Below, in pieces: positions 29,387-39,159 of a DNA stretch of 64,000 nt. Source of the DNA: Lysobacter defluvii IMMIB APB-9 = DSM 18482 (GTDB lineage: Bacteria; Pseudomonadota; Gammaproteobacteria; Xanthomonadales; Xanthomonadaceae); assembly GCF_000423325.1 (NCBI RefSeq), contig NZ_KE384007.1, positions 189,491-253,490 of the forward strand, given 5' to 3'. Position numbers and translations under genes: made by a program. The notes under the pieces are model-generated. The model did not search any database. It saw only the letters and a program-made list of their open reading frames with translations, and was not told where the DNA came from. The number at the start of each line of letters is the position of its first letter. Within the stretch, counting starts at the first letter, position 1.

Positions 29387-30607
29387 TCAGCCGATTGCGC
29401 CGGTGAGGTCGTAGAGGGGGGTGAGCACGGCCATGACGACGATGCCGACGACGCCGGCGAGCACCACGGTCACGATGGGGACCAGGGCGGCGAGCATGCG
29501 GTCCAGGGCCAGGGAGGTCTGGTGCTCGATGGTCTCGGCGGCGCGGGTCAGCATGGCGTCGAGCTCACCGGATTCCTCGCCGACCTGGATCATCTGCAGC
29601 GCCAGCCGCGGGAAGTGGCCGCCCTGCCCCAGCGCGGTGGACAGCGGCACGCCGTTGCGGACCTGCTCGGTGGCGGCCTCGACGTCGGCGGCCAGGACGC
29701 GGTTGCCCATGACCTTGCGGGCGATGCCAAGCGCCGACATCAGCGGCACCCCGTTGCGCACCAGCGTGCCCAGCGTGCGGGCGAGCCGGCCGGTCTCGAC
29801 CTTGGCCACCAGCGGTCCGCAGAAGCGCCGGCGCAGCAGCCAGCCGTCCAGCCGCTCGCGGAAGGCCGGATCGCGGCTGCGCCGGTCCAGCCACAGCAGC
29901 GCGAGGCACGGCACCACCAGCAGCACGATCCACCATTCGCGCACGAACATCCCCAGGCCGATCACCGCCCGGGTGAACAGCGGCAGCTCCGCGTCCAGGC
30001 TCTCGTACATCTGCGCGAACTGCGGCACCACGTAGCCGAGCAGGAACAGCAGCGCCAGTCCGACCATCACCAGCAGGATCGCCGGGTAGACCAGCGCGTT
30101 GATCACCCGCGCCTTCAGCGCCGCGCTGCGCTCCAGGTAGTCCGCCAGCCGCGACAGCGTCTCGGCCAGCGCGCCGCCGGCCTCGCCGGCCCGGACCATG
30201 TTCACGTACAGCGGGGCGAAGGTGCCGTGCTGGCGCTCCAGCGCCGCCGACAACGAGGCACCGCCGCGCACCGCCTCGCGCATGTCGGCCACGATCCGGC
30301 GCGAGGCCTCCTCCTCCGGCAGCTCCAGCAGGATCGTCAGCGCGCGGTCCAGCGGCTGGCCGGCCCCCAACAGGGTGGCGAGCTGGCGGGTGAACTGCAC
30401 CAGGCGCTCGCCGGCAAGCGGCTTTGGCTTGAACAAGGTGCGCCAGCTCGTGGCGCCGCTGCCCTGCCCCGCCGGCACCGCCTCCACCGGCAGGTGTCCC
30501 TGCTCCTGCAGGCGCGCGGCCACCTCGGCGGCGCTGGCTGCCTCCATTTCCCCGGCCAGCGCCTGGCCGTCGGTGTCGAGCGCCTTGTAGGAGAACAGCG
30601 GCATCAT
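29387..30607 (-). CDS. gspF: Type II secretion inner membrane platform protein GspF
   Basis: GspF is the polytopic core of the inner membrane platform, at the base of the pseudopilus. The start ATG overlaps the gspE stop by 4 bp (ATGA). The 406-residue protein starts MPLFSYKALDTDGQALAGEMEAAS, typical of the family. It has two tandem cytoplasmic T2SSF helical domains (FTRQLATLLGAGQPLDRAL, and ARTLGTLVRNGVPLMSALGIA). Three membrane segments are visible, near 170-190, 218-240 and the C-terminal MLAALVPIVTVVLAGVVGIVV. RMIQVGEESG-like MIQVGEESGELDAML is also conserved. Confidence 0.96.
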   Translation of the reverse strand: MMPLFSYKALDTDGQALAGEMEAASAAEVAARLQEQGHLPVEAVPAGQGSGATSWRTLFKPKPLAGERLVQFTRQLATLLGAGQPLDRALTILLELPEEEASRRIVADMREAVRGGASLSAALERQHGTFAPLYVNMVRAGEAGGALAETLSRLADYLERSAALKARVINALVYPAILLVMVGLALLFLLGYVVPQFAQMYESLDAELPLFTRAVIGLGMFVREWWIVLLVVPCLALLWLDRRSRDPAFRERLDGWLLRRRFCGPLVAKVETGRLARTLGTLVRNGVPLMSALGIARKVMGNRVLAADVEAATEQVRNGVPLSTALGQGGHFPRLALQMIQVGEESGELDAMLTRAAETIEHQTSLALDRMLAALVPIVTVVLAGVVGIVVMAVLTPLYDLTGAIG

Positions 30608-32319
30608 GCGTCCTCGGTAACCCGCAGGACCTCCTCCAGCGTCGTGTGCCCGGCCAGCGCCTTGGCCACGCCGTCCTCGAACATGGTCCGCATTCCGGCC
30701 TCGCGCGCCAGGCGCTCGATCTCGCCCATGCCGGCGTGGCGCATCACCGCGGCGCGCAGGGCGTCATCGATGACCATGAACTCCATGATCGTGGTGCGGC
30801 CGCGGTAGCCGGTGGGCGCCGCCTCGGACGGCACCGGGCGGTAGAGGAAGATCTCTCCGTCCGGCTGGAAGCGGCGCAGGTCGAAGCGCTCGATCTGCTC
30901 CGCGCTGGCCGGGTAGCGCTCGGCGGTGGCGGGGTCCAGCCGGCGCACCAGTCGCTGGGCGAGAATCCCGTTGATGGTGGAGGTCAGCAGGTAGTCCTCC
31001 ACCCCCATGTCGAGCAGCCGGGTGATGCCGCCGGCGGCATTGTTGGTGTGCAGGGTCGACAGCACCAGGTGGCCGGTAAGCGCGGACTGGATTGCGATGC
31101 GCGCCGTCTCCAGGTCGCGCATCTCGCCGATCATGATGATGTCCGGGTCCTGGCGGACGATGCTGCGCAGCGCCCCGGCGAAGTCCAGCCCGATCTGCGG
31201 CCTCGCCTGGATCTGGTTGATGCCCTCGATCTGGTACTCGACCGGGTCCTCGACGGTGATGATCTTGACGTCCGGCGTGTTGAGCTGGCTCAGCGCCGTG
31301 TACAGCGTGGTGGTCTTGCCCGAACCGGTCGGGCCGGTCACCAGCAGGATGCCGTGCGGCTGCTCCAGCACCCGGCGGAAGCGCGGCAGGAACTCGTCGG
31401 TGAACCCCAAGCGCTGGAAGTCCAGCACCACCGCCTCGCGGTCGAGCAGGCGCATCACCACGCTCTCGCCGTGCGCGGTCGGCACGGTGCTCACGCGCAG
31501 GTCCAGCTCCTTGCCCTGCACCCGGACCATGATCCGCCCGTCCTGCGGCAGCCGCCGCTCGGCGATGTCGAGCCGGGCCATGATCTTGACCCGGCTGACC
31601 ACCGCCGCGGTCAGGTTGGCCGGCGGGCCCTCGCCGTCGACCAGCACTCCGTCGATGCGGTAGCGGACCTTGAGCCGGTTCTCGAAGGGTTCGATGTGGA
31701 TGTCCGAGGCCCGCAGCTCCACGGCGCGCTGGATCAGCAGGTTGACCAGGCGAATGACCGGCGCCTCGGAGGCCAGGTCGCGCAGGTGCTCGACGTCGTC
31801 CAGCTCGCCGGCCTCGGCGCCCGCGGTCTCCACGATCGCCCCCATCGCACTGCGGCCCTGTCCGTGCCAGCGCTCGACCAGGTCGACGATTTCCGAGCGC
31901 AGCCCGACCTGCAGGCGCACTTCGCGGCCGGTAGCCAGGCGGACGGCGTCGGCGATGTAGGCGTCGTGCGGATCGGCGAGCAGCAGGTCGACCGCGGCGT
32001 CATCCGCCGCCACCGGGCAGGCGGCGAACTGCTTCATGAAGCGCGCGGTGAGCGCCACGTCCTCGGGCGGGAACTCCGGCAGCGCGCGCGCATCCGCGAG
32101 CGGGAGCCCGAGCACCTGCGCGCTGGCCTCCGCGTGGTCGCGCTCGGACACCAGCCCGAGCCGGCCGAGCAGCGCCAGCAGGTCGCCCCCGGTCTCGGCC
32201 TGCAGCCGCCTGGCCCGCGCCAGGTCCGGGGCCTTCAGCGCCCCACGCGCCAGCAGCGCGTCGACGATGCGTTCGGCCGCGGACGCCGCGGCGGGAGGGG
32301 TCTCGGTTGCCACGGACAC
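30604..32319 (-). CDS. gspE: Type II secretion ATPase GspE (XpsE type)
   Basis: GspE hydrolyses ATP at the inner membrane to drive pseudopilus growth. The 571-residue protein has an N-terminal MshEN-type helical domain (LLALLGRLGLVSERDHAEA) that binds GspL. It then has RASDIHIEPFENRLKVRYRIDG, Walker A GPTGSGKTTT with K335, the Asp box TVEDPVEYQIEGINQIQ, Walker B DPDIIMIGEMRDLETA and the His box GHLVLSTLHTNNA. The C-terminal zinc-finger segment of most GspE proteins is altered: RRLDPATAERYPAS stands where LCPHC usually is, and no cysteine occurs there. It opens the gsp operon. Confidence 0.96.
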   Translation of the reverse strand: MSVATETPPAAASAAERIVDALLARGALKAPDLARARRLQAETGGDLLALLGRLGLVSERDHAEASAQVLGLPLADARALPEFPPEDVALTARFMKQFAACPVAADDAAVDLLLADPHDAYIADAVRLATGREVRLQVGLRSEIVDLVERWHGQGRSAMGAIVETAGAEAGELDDVEHLRDLASEAPVIRLVNLLIQRAVELRASDIHIEPFENRLKVRYRIDGVLVDGEGPPANLTAAVVSRVKIMARLDIAERRLPQDGRIMVRVQGKELDLRVSTVPTAHGESVVMRLLDREAVVLDFQRLGFTDEFLPRFRRVLEQPHGILLVTGPTGSGKTTTLYTALSQLNTPDVKIITVEDPVEYQIEGINQIQARPQIGLDFAGALRSIVRQDPDIIMIGEMRDLETARIAIQSALTGHLVLSTLHTNNAAGGITRLLDMGVEDYLLTSTINGILAQRLVRRLDPATAERYPASAEQIERFDLRRFQPDGEIFLYRPVPSEAAPTGYRGRTTIMEFMVIDDALRAAVMRHAGMGEIERLAREAGMRTMFEDGVAKALAGHTTLEEVLRVTEDA

Positions 32320-32390
32320 GCGAGCGCTCCGCTGGAGGTGGCTCCGACTCTAGCAGCGGGGAGCGCGCGCGCGGAACTTCCCTTCCAGGG

Positions 32391-35300
32391 CTACCCCACG
32401 AACACCCGCGCGTTCCGGAACACCCGCAGCCACGGCGAATCCTCGCCCCACTCCGCCGGCGCCCAGCTGAAGTTGGCCGTGCGCAGCGTGCGTTCGGGGT
32501 GCGGCATCAGGATCGTCACGCGGCCGTCGGTGCTGGTCACCCCGGCCACCGCATCGGTGGAGCCGTTCGGGTTCGCCGGGTACTGGATCGCGCGCGTCCC
32601 ATCGCCCTCGATGTAGCGCAACGGTGCCTGCACCGCGGCGGCGTCCCCGTCCTGTCCGAACTCCGCCCGGCCCTCGCCATGCGAGACCACCACGGGGATC
32701 CGCGAACCGGCCATCCCGCGCAGCAGCACCGACGGCGACTCGCCGACCTCCAGCAGCCCCAGGCGGGCCTCGAACTGCTCGCTGCGGTTGCGCAGGAACC
32801 GGGGCCAGTGCTCCGCCCCGGGGATGATGTCCTTGAGCTGGCTCATCATCTGGCAGCCGTTGCAGGCGCCCAGCGAGAAGGTGTCGCTGCGGGCGAAGAA
32901 GGCGGCGAACTGCTCGCGCAGCGCCGGGCGCTCGAGGATGCTCACCGCCCAGCCGCGGCCGGCGCCGAGCACGTCGCCGTAGCTGAAGCCGCCGCAGGCC
33001 GCCAGGCCCTTGAAGCCCTCCAGCACCACGCGCCCGGCGATCAGGTCGCTCATGTGCACGTCGACCGCCTCGAAGCCGGCGCGGTGGAAGCCATTGGCCA
33101 TCTCCACCTGGCCGTTGATGCCCTGCTCGCGCAGGATCGCGACCTTCGGCCGCGCGCCGGTGTTGATGTACGGCGCGGCCACGTCTTCGGCGGGGTCGAA
33201 GGCCAGCTTCGGACGCAGCCCCGGCGCGTTGAAGTCGCGTGCGGCGAACCGCTCCTCGTCCGCGCAGTCCGGGTTGTCGCGCAGCTTCTGCATCGCGTGC
33301 GAGGTCGACCACCAGGCGTCGAACAGCGCCTCCCAGCGCCAGTCGGCCAAGGTCTGCCCGCCCTCGTGGATGCGGATCACCGGCGCGGTGCTCGGCCGGG
33401 CGATGCGCTGCGCGCAGTCGATCAGGCCGTGGTGGGCGACCAGGTCGGCGAAGGCCGCGCGGTCCTCGGCGGCGACCTGCACGACCGCGCCGAGCTCCTC
33501 GTTGAACAGGGTGCGGAACGGGTCCTCGCCCCAGCCGTCCAGGTTGATGTCCAGCCCCAGGTGCGAGGCGAAGGCCATCTCGCACAGGGTGGCGAAGGCG
33601 CCGCCGTCGGAACGGTCGTGGTAGGCCTGCAGCAGGCCCGCCTCGCGCGCCTCCTGGATCAGCTCGAAGAACTCGCGCAGGCGCTGCGGGTCGTCCAGGT
33701 CGGGCACGCCGGCGTTGCGGCGCCCGTCCTCGGTCGCCGGCCCGGCGAAGGCCGGCAGGCTGCCGTTGCCCTGCTGCGGCAGTCGTCCGGTGGCATCCGG
33801 ATACACCTGCGCCAGCACCGAACCGCCGAGCCGCTGCTTGCCGGCCCCGAGGCCGATCAGCCACAGCTCGGATTCCTCGTCGCGCACCAGCTGCGGGGTG
33901 AGCTGCGCACGCACGTCCACCACCGGCGCGAACGCGGTCACGACCAGGGAAACCGGCGAGGCGGACAACTGCCGCTCGCCGTCGGCATTCCACTGTGCCT
34001 GCATCGACAGCGAGTCCTTGCCCACCGGGATGCTCAGCTCCAAGTCCGGGCACAGCTCCATGCCGACCGCGCGGACCGCGTCGAACAGCAGCGCGTCCTC
34101 GCCGTCGAAGCCCGCCGCGGCCATCCAGTTGGCCGACAGCTTGACCCGATTGAGCGCCTCCACCGGCGCTGCGCACAGGTTGGTGATCGCCTCGCCCACG
34201 GCCATGCGGGCCGCGGCGGCGGCGTCGAGCAGCGCCAGCGGCGTCCGCTCGCCAATCGCCATCGCCTCGCCGGTGAACCCGTCGAAGCCGGCGAAGGTAA
34301 TCGCGCAATCGGCCACCGGCACCTGCCACGGCCCCACCATCTGGTCCCGCACCGTCAGCCCGCCGACGCTGCGGTCGCCGATGGTGATGAGGAACTGCTT
34401 GGCCGCGACGGTCGGATGCGCCAGCACCCGCAACGCGGCTTCGTGCAGATCGACGTTCGTCCAGTCGAGCACCGGCCACGGCGCGTTGCCGGAGTGCCGG
34501 GTGTCGCGGTGCATCTTCGGCGGCTTGCCGAAGAGGACGTCCATGGGGATGTCGATGGGCCAGGAGTGGTCCCCCTCTCCCGCCGCGTCACCTGCCCCCT
34601 CTCCCGCTTGCGGGAGAGGGTTGGGGTGAGGGGCTTTTGCCGTTGCTTCTGTTTCTGGCGAAAAACCACCCTCATCCGCCCTTCGGGCACCTTCTCCCGC
34701 ATGCGGGAGAAGGGACAAAGCCCCGTGCCCCACTACCAGCCGCTCCTCCGCCGTCGCATACCCCACCACCGCAAACGGACACCGCTCCCGCTCGCAGATG
34801 GCGGCGAACGCCTCCACCCGCTCGGGCGGCAGGCCGATGACGTAGCGCTCCTGGGACTCGTTGCACCACAGCTGCATGGGCGACAGGGAGGCGTCGTCGC
34901 TGGGGACGCGGTCCAGGTCGATCACGCCGCCCAGGCCGGAGTCGTGCAGCAGCTCGGGGATGGCGTTGGACAGGCCGCCCGCGCCGACGTCGTGGATGCT
35001 GGCGATCGGGTTGTCCGCGCCCAGCGCCACGCAGGCGTCGATGACCTCCTGGCAGCGGCGCTCCATCTCCGGGTTGTCGCGCTGGACGCTGGCGAAGTCG
35101 AGGGATTCGTCGCTGTCGCCGGAGGCCACCGAGCTGGCCGCGCCGCCGCCCAGGCCGATCAGCATCGACGGGCCACCCAGCACCACCACCGCATGGCCGG
35201 GGCGCAGGCCGAGCTTTTCGACCTGGTTGCGGTCGATCGCGCCCAGGCCGCCGGCCAGCATGATCGGCTTGTCGTAGGCGCGGGTCACCGGGCTGCCGTC

Positions 35301-36476
35301 GGAGGCGGTGCCGGCCAGTTCGAAGCTGCGGAAGTAGCCGGCCAGGTTCGGGCGGCCGAACTCGTTGTTGAACGCCGCCGAGCCCAGCGGGCCGTCCAGC
35401 ATGATTTCCAGCGCCGGGGCCATGCGCGGGTTGAGCTCGCGCTCGCGCTCCCACGGCTGCGGCAGGGTCGGGATGCGCAGGTGCGACACCGAGAAGCCCG
35501 CCAGCCCGGCCTTGGGCTTGCCGCCGCGCCCGGTCGCGCCCTCGTCGCGGATCTCGCCGCCGGCGCCGGTGGAGGCACCGGGGAACGGGGCGATCGCGGT
35601 CGGGTGGTTGTGCGTCTCGACCTTGATGCAGAACGCCGACTCCACCGCCGGCTCGCTGCGCCAGCTGCCGGTCGCCGGATCCGGGCGGAACCGGGTGCCC
35701 TGGTAGCCCGCCACCACCGCGGCGTTGTCGCTGTACGCCGACAGGGTGTTCTCCGGCGTCACCGCGTGGGTGTGGCGGATCATGCGGAACAGCGAGGTCG
35801 ACTGCTCCTGCCCGTCGATGGTCCACGAGGCATTGAAGATCTTGTGCCGGCAGTGCTCGGAGTTCGCCTGCGCGAACATCATCAGCTCGACGTCGGACGG
35901 ATCCCGGCCCAGCGCGGCGTAGCGCTCGCGCAGGTACCCGATCTCGTCCTCGGCCAGGGCCAGGCCGAGCCGGACGTTGGCTTCCTCCAGCGCGTCCAGC
36001 GGGATGCGCTCCAGGGCGCCACGGGCGTGGGTGTCGAACAGGGCGCCTGCGTCCTCGCAGGCCTCCAGCAGCGACTGGGTCATCGGGTCGTGCAGGATCC
36101 GCGCGAGCCGGCCCTGGGTGGCGGCGTCCTCCGGCCAGCCGGCCAGGTCGTAGCGGGTGCCGCGCTCGACGCGGTTCACCGGCAGCCCGGCGCCGCGCAG
36201 CAGCTCGGTCGCCTTGCTCGCCCAGGGCGACAGGGTGCCCAGGCGCGGGGAGACGTAGCGGGAGGTGGCGCCCCGGGCGCGCTCCGCCGGCGCGTCGGCC
36301 GCCTGCAGGATGCGGCGGAGCTTCGCATCGTCCGGCGTGGCGCCGGAGGGGACGTCGACCCAGAACACCTGCCAGCTGCCAAGCAGCCGGATTCCCGGGT
36401 GGACGGACTGGAGGCGCGCCTGCAGGCGCTCGAGGCGGAACCGTGAAAGGGCGGGTGCGCCCTCGAGGACGATCAT
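32391..36476 (-). CDS. purL: Phosphoribosylformylglycinamidine synthase with repeat-encoded insertion
   Basis: PurL converts FGAR, glutamine and ATP to FGAM in purine synthesis. At 1361 residues it is the long single-chain form of gammaproteobacteria. It has the N-terminal PurS-like domain, [17 protein letters not shown], the FGAM core with [15 protein letters not shown], and a C-terminal glutamine amidotransferase with the nucleophile in [10 protein letters not shown] and PHPERTLR. Residues about 588-627, just before [19 protein letters not shown], are encoded by a palindromic repeat and begin [15 protein letters not shown]. That segment has no counterpart in the family and makes the linker some 40-50 residues longer. 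The frame is otherwise intact, so I expect a working enzyme. Confidence 0.96.
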   Translation of the reverse strand: MIVLEGAPALSRFRLERLQARLQSVHPGIRLLGSWQVFWVDVPSGATPDDAKLRRILQAADAPAERARGATSRYVSPRLGTLSPWASKATELLRGAGLPVNRVERGTRYDLAGWPEDAATQGRLARILHDPMTQSLLEACEDAGALFDTHARGALERIPLDALEEANVRLGLALAEDEIGYLRERYAALGRDPSDVELMMFAQANSEHCRHKIFNASWTIDGQEQSTSLFRMIRHTHAVTPENTLSAYSDNAAVVAGYQGTRFRPDPATGSWRSEPAVESAFCIKVETHNHPTAIAPFPGASTGAGGEIRDEGATGRGGKPKAGLAGFSVSHLRIPTLPQPWERERELNPRMAPALEIMLDGPLGSAAFNNEFGRPNLAGYFRSFELAGTASDGSPVTRAYDKPIMLAGGLGAIDRNQVEKLGLRPGHAVVVLGGPSMLIGLGGGAASSVASGDSDESLDFASVQRDNPEMERRCQEVIDACVALGADNPIASIHDVGAGGLSNAIPELLHDSGLGGVIDLDRVPSDDASLSPMQLWCNESQERYVIGLPPERVEAFAAICERERCPFAVVGYATAEERLVVGHGALSLLPHAGEGARRADEGGFSPETEATAKAPHPNPLPQAGEGAGDAAGEGDHSWPIDIPMDVLFGKPPKMHRDTRHSGNAPWPVLDWTNVDLHEAALRVLAHPTVAAKQFLITIGDRSVGGLTVRDQMVGPWQVPVADCAITFAGFDGFTGEAMAIGERTPLALLDAAAAARMAVGEAITNLCAAPVEALNRVKLSANWMAAAGFDGEDALLFDAVRAVGMELCPDLELSIPVGKDSLSMQAQWNADGERQLSASPVSLVVTAFAPVVDVRAQLTPQLVRDEESELWLIGLGAGKQRLGGSVLAQVYPDATGRLPQQGNGSLPAFAGPATEDGRRNAGVPDLDDPQRLREFFELIQEAREAGLLQAYHDRSDGGAFATLCEMAFASHLGLDINLDGWGEDPFRTLFNEELGAVVQVAAEDRAAFADLVAHHGLIDCAQRIARPSTAPVIRIHEGGQTLADWRWEALFDAWWSTSHAMQKLRDNPDCADEERFAARDFNAPGLRPKLAFDPAEDVAAPYINTGARPKVAILREQGINGQVEMANGFHRAGFEAVDVHMSDLIAGRVVLEGFKGLAACGGFSYGDVLGAGRGWAVSILERPALREQFAAFFARSDTFSLGACNGCQMMSQLKDIIPGAEHWPRFLRNRSEQFEARLGLLEVGESPSVLLRGMAGSRIPVVVSHGEGRAEFGQDGDAAAVQAPLRYIEGDGTRAIQYPANPNGSTDAVAGVTSTDGRVTILMPHPERTLRTANFSWAPAEWGEDSPWLRVFRNARVFVG
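34597..34714 (-). repeat. Composite palindromic element, copy A, in frame inside purL
   Basis: The element has two GC-rich hairpins. On the plus strand the first is CCCTCTCCCGC-TT-GCGGGAGAGGG (34597-34620), followed by TTGGGGTGAGGGG. After a spacer of about 40 bases come CCTCATCCGCCCTTCGGGC and the second hairpin CCTTCTCCCGC-AT-GCGGGAGAAGG (34690-34713). Read with purL it has no stop and gives [15 protein letters not shown], then a linker, then [13 protein letters not shown]. Copies B (43608), C (45779) and D (51563) share the same order of parts. The paired-hairpin design resembles a REPIN or small MITE. Confidence 0.92.
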
Positions 36477-36554
36477 GTCCGGCAGGACCCAGATTTACAG
36501 GGCCCGCCATTGTAGCGGTGGTCCGGGGCGGCAGGTTGGCGCCGGGGCCCGGGC

Positions 36555-36595
36555 ACCGGCCGTGCGATTACCCGGGCTACAGGGTTCGGCCCGGG
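36555..36595. repeat. GC-rich inverted repeat between dsbC and purL
   Basis: Two overlapping foldbacks built from CCCGGG are present. One is CCCGGGC at 36571-36577 with GCCCGGG at 36589-36595; the other pairs the same left arm with GCCCGGG near 36547-36553. It directly follows the dsbC stop on the minus strand. No T run follows, so it could be a weak terminator or an isolated REP-type sequence of the CCTGTAGCCCGGGTAA kind seen in many proteobacteria. The rest of the 120-bp gap holds the purL leader with no recognisable box. Confidence 0.45.
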
Positions 36596-36596
36596 C

Positions 36597-37445
36597 TCAG
36601 CCGCCGGCCAGCTGGTCCAGCGCCTCGCGCAGCTTCGCCGGCGGCACGTAGCCGCCCAGCTGCACGCCGTCCTCGGACAGGATCATCGGCGTGCCGGTCA
36701 GCCCGGCCCGCTGGCCGATGTCGTACTGCTGGCGCACGGTGTTCTTGCAGCCCGCGCTGCCGGTGACGCGGCCGGTCGCCTTGGCGCGGGTCAGCGCCTC
36801 GCGGCGGTCGCCGGAGCACCAGACCTTGACCATGTTCTCGAAGTTCTCGCTGCCGGGCCCCATCCGCGGGAACGCCAGGTACTCGATCGCGATGCCCTGC
36901 GCGTTGTACTCGTCGATCTCCTCGTGCATCCGCCGGCAGTAGCCGCACTCCACGTCGGTAAAGACGGTGACGGTGTGCACCGGGTTGGCCGGGGCGAAGA
37001 TCACCCGCTCGCTGTCGGGGATCTTCGACAGCAGCTCGACGCGCATCGCCCCCATGGCCTCCTCGGACAGGTTGCGGCTGCGCTCCAGGTCCAGCACCGC
37101 GCCGCCGGTCCCGGCCAGCACCAGGTAGCGCCCGTCGTTGCTGACGTAGATGACCTGCCCGGCCGCGATGGCCTGGGTGAAGCCCGGCAGCGGCGAAGCC
37201 GAGACGTGCTCGACCTTGACGTCCGGGTTGAGCTTGGCGATCGCCGCCACTGCACGCGCCTCGGGGCTGCCCGCGGCCGGCTTGGCGGCACCGCTGGCGC
37301 CCGCGGCGAGAGTGGCCGGAGCGGCGCCGGTTTCGGGACCGCCGGCCGGTTCGGCACAGGCGGTCAGGCTGAAAGTGGTGGCCAGCACGGCCAGCAGGAT
37401 TCGGATCACGGCGAGCACCCAGTGGGAACCGGCCGATTCTCTCAC
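36597..37445 (-). CDS. dsbC: DsbC-type thiol:disulfide interchange protein, probable lipoprotein
   Basis: DsbC isomerises wrong disulfides in the periplasm and is kept reduced by DsbD. The 282-residue frame has a hydrophobic N-terminus ending in lipobox LTAC (Cys 30), then an Ala/Pro-rich spacer. The dimerisation domain (VKVEHVSASPLPGFTQAIAAGQVIYVSNDGRYL) and the thioredoxin domain follow, with active site CGYC at 167-170 and cis-Pro in TGTPMI. A second Cys pair (CSGDR and GCKNT) matches the structural disulfide of DsbC. The GTG start at 37445 is uncertain; GTG at 37418 or 37409 would also leave the signal peptide. xerD lies 14 bp upstream, as in E. coli. Confidence 0.93.
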   Translation of the reverse strand: MRESAGSHWVLAVIRILLAVLATTFSLTACAEPAGGPETGAAPATLAAGASGAAKPAAGSPEARAVAAIAKLNPDVKVEHVSASPLPGFTQAIAAGQVIYVSNDGRYLVLAGTGGAVLDLERSRNLSEEAMGAMRVELLSKIPDSERVIFAPANPVHTVTVFTDVECGYCRRMHEEIDEYNAQGIAIEYLAFPRMGPGSENFENMVKVWCSGDRREALTRAKATGRVTGSAGCKNTVRQQYDIGQRAGLTGTPMILSEDGVQLGGYVPPAKLREALDQLAGG

Positions 37446-37459
37446 GACCGGCAGCCGCG

Positions 37460-38413
37460 TCAGCCCCGCGGGTGGTGCGTCGCCACCAGTTGCTTCAGCT
37501 TCTCGCGCGCGACCAGCGTGTAGATCTGCGTCGTCGACAGCGAGCTGTGGCCCAGCAGCATCTGCAGCGCGCGCAGGTCGGCGCCGTGGTTGAGCAGGTG
37601 GGTGGCGAAGCTGTGGCGCAGCACGTGCGGGCTCAGGCGCGCCGGGTCGATGCCGGCGGTGGCCGCGTGCCGCTTGACCAGGTGCCAGACCGCCTGCCGC
37701 GTCGGCGCCTCGCCTCCGGGCTGGACGAACAGCCAGGGTGCGTCCCGGCGTGCCACCAGCTGGGGCCGCGCCTCGGCCAGGTAGCGCTCGAGCCAGTGCC
37801 GCGCCTCCTCCCCCATCGGGACCAGCCGGTCCCGGCCGCCCTTGCCCGTGACCCGCAGCACGCCCTGGCGCAGGTTCACCGCCGCGGCAGGCAGGGTCGC
37901 CAGCTCGCTCACGCGCAGCCCGCAGGCGTACATCAGTTCCAGCAGCGCGCGATCACGCAGGCCCACCGGATCGGACGTGTCCGGCGCCCTGAGCAGCGCC
38001 TCGACTTGGCTCTCCGCCAGCGCCTTGGGGATGGAACGCGGCAGCCGCGGCGAATCCAGGCTCGCCGACGGGTCGTCCGCCCGCGCCCCCCGCCGCAACT
38101 GCCAGCCGCAGAAGCTACGGACCGCCGACAGCCAGCGCGCGTTGCTCCGCGCCGACCACCCCAGCCGCGTGCGCCAGGCCAGATAGTCGAACAGCTCGCC
38201 CGTGCCCAGCCCCTTGAGGCCACCCGCGCGCCCGTCCAGCCAGCGGGCCAGCCCTTCCAGGTCCCGCCGGTAGCTGTCCAGCGTCGCCCGCGCCAGCCCG
38301 CTCTCGCCCCAGGTCGCGTCCAGGAACGCGGCGATCAGGCCGGCGTCCTCATCGCGCAGCTCCGGCAGCGAATTGACCAGCTGGCGGCGCTCGGCGGGGG
38401 TACTCGTCTCCAT
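37460..38413 (-). CDS. xerD: Site-specific tyrosine recombinase XerD
   Basis: XerD, with XerC, resolves chromosome dimers at dif under FtsK control. The ATG at 38413 gives 317 residues; the frame extends 13 codons upstream without good support. The N-terminal core-binding domain (residues about 20-105) precedes the catalytic domain. The full tyrosine recombinase set is present: R167 in CGLRVSEL, K191 in [10 protein letters not shown]263 and R266 in [15 protein letters not shown]289 in [13 protein letters not shown] and the nucleophile Y298. The xerD-dsbC order is conserved in gammaproteobacteria and argues for XerD over XerC. Confidence 0.95.
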   Translation of the reverse strand: METSTPAERRQLVNSLPELRDEDAGLIAAFLDATWGESGLARATLDSYRRDLEGLARWLDGRAGGLKGLGTGELFDYLAWRTRLGWSARSNARWLSAVRSFCGWQLRRGARADDPSASLDSPRLPRSIPKALAESQVEALLRAPDTSDPVGLRDRALLELMYACGLRVSELATLPAAAVNLRQGVLRVTGKGGRDRLVPMGEEARHWLERYLAEARPQLVARRDAPWLFVQPGGEAPTRQAVWHLVKRHAATAGIDPARLSPHVLRHSFATHLLNHGADLRALQMLLGHSSLSTTQIYTLVAREKLKQLVATHHPRG

Positions 38414-38488
38414 CCCACAAGGGTAAGGCCGATGGCACCACCCGCGCCGCACGCCCTAGACTCCCCCGGCCACGCGCCACCCACTCCG

Positions 38489-38935
38489 ATGACCCCGACC
38501 GACCACCCCACCCCGCCCGCCGCGCCCCGCAGCCACCTCGGCTGGCGCCTGCTCGGCCTGGGCTACGACCTGTTCCCGGCTTTCGGCCTGTGGTTCCTCG
38601 TCGCCGCGATCTTCGTCGCCCTGCGCGGCGATGCCATCACCGGCGGCGCCTGGGGCCTGGCCGAGTTCCTCGCCTTGTGGCTGGTCACCGGCGCCTACGC
38701 CGTCGCCAGCTGGCGCCGCGGCGGCCAGACCCTCGGCATGCGCCCCTGGCGGCTGAAGGTTGTCGCCGCCGACGCGAGTCCGGCTCCGCTCTCCGCTCTC
38801 TGCGTGCGTTATGCCGTGGGTTCCGTCTCCTTGCTGGCGCTAGGCGCGGGGTTCTGGTGGGCGCTCTTCGACCACAACCGCCTGACGTGGCACGACCGCG
38901 CCAGCGGAACGAGGATCGTCCGGCTGGCCAAATAG
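38489..38935 (+). CDS. RDD family membrane protein
   Basis: The frame opens at ATG 38489 (MTPTDHP); an ATG at 38432 with AAGG just upstream would add 19 Pro-rich residues and is a real alternative. After a Pro-rich start the protein has the RDD pattern: WRLLGLGYDLFPAFGLWFLVAAIF as the first helix with Arg and Asp, a second helix (FLALWLVTGAYAVASW), then GGQTLGMRPWRLKVV, and a third helix ending FDHNRLTWHDRASGTRIV. The 148 residues are typical. RDD proteins are small membrane proteins of mostly unknown role, some linked to ion exchange. It is divergent from xerD. Confidence 0.88.
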   Translation: MTPTDHPTPPAAPRSHLGWRLLGLGYDLFPAFGLWFLVAAIFVALRGDAITGGAWGLAEFLALWLVTGAYAVASWRRGGQTLGMRPWRLKVVAADASPAPLSALCVRYAVGSVSLLALGAGFWWALFDHNRLTWHDRASGTRIVRLAK

Positions 38936-39051
38936 CCGGTTCTGCAGCCAAGCCCGCGCACCGAACCAACGACACCACCACCGAAGCCCACACCACTCCC
39001 CAGCAGGAGGGATCGTGATGGGAGACGGATGCTGTGAGGGGGGTGCGGAGA

Positions 39052-39071
39052 GTGGGCCATGGATGGCCCAC
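39052..39071. terminator. Perfect short hairpin downstream of the RDD gene and lptG
   Basis: GTGGGCCAT (39052-39060), a two-base GG centre and ATGGCCCAC (39063-39071) form a perfect 9-bp stem in the 224-bp gap between the converging RDD gene and lptG. A tetraloop would cost one base pair. No T run follows on either strand, so this is only a candidate terminator. The rest of the gap shows nothing else I recognise. Confidence 0.35.
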
Positions 39072-39159
39072 GGCCCGACTTAAAGACAGGATGTCGTCAG
39101 GAGGGCGGAGCACCCCCCTCGCAGCAGCCGGCTCCCAGCCGCGACCCCTCCGAGGCCCC

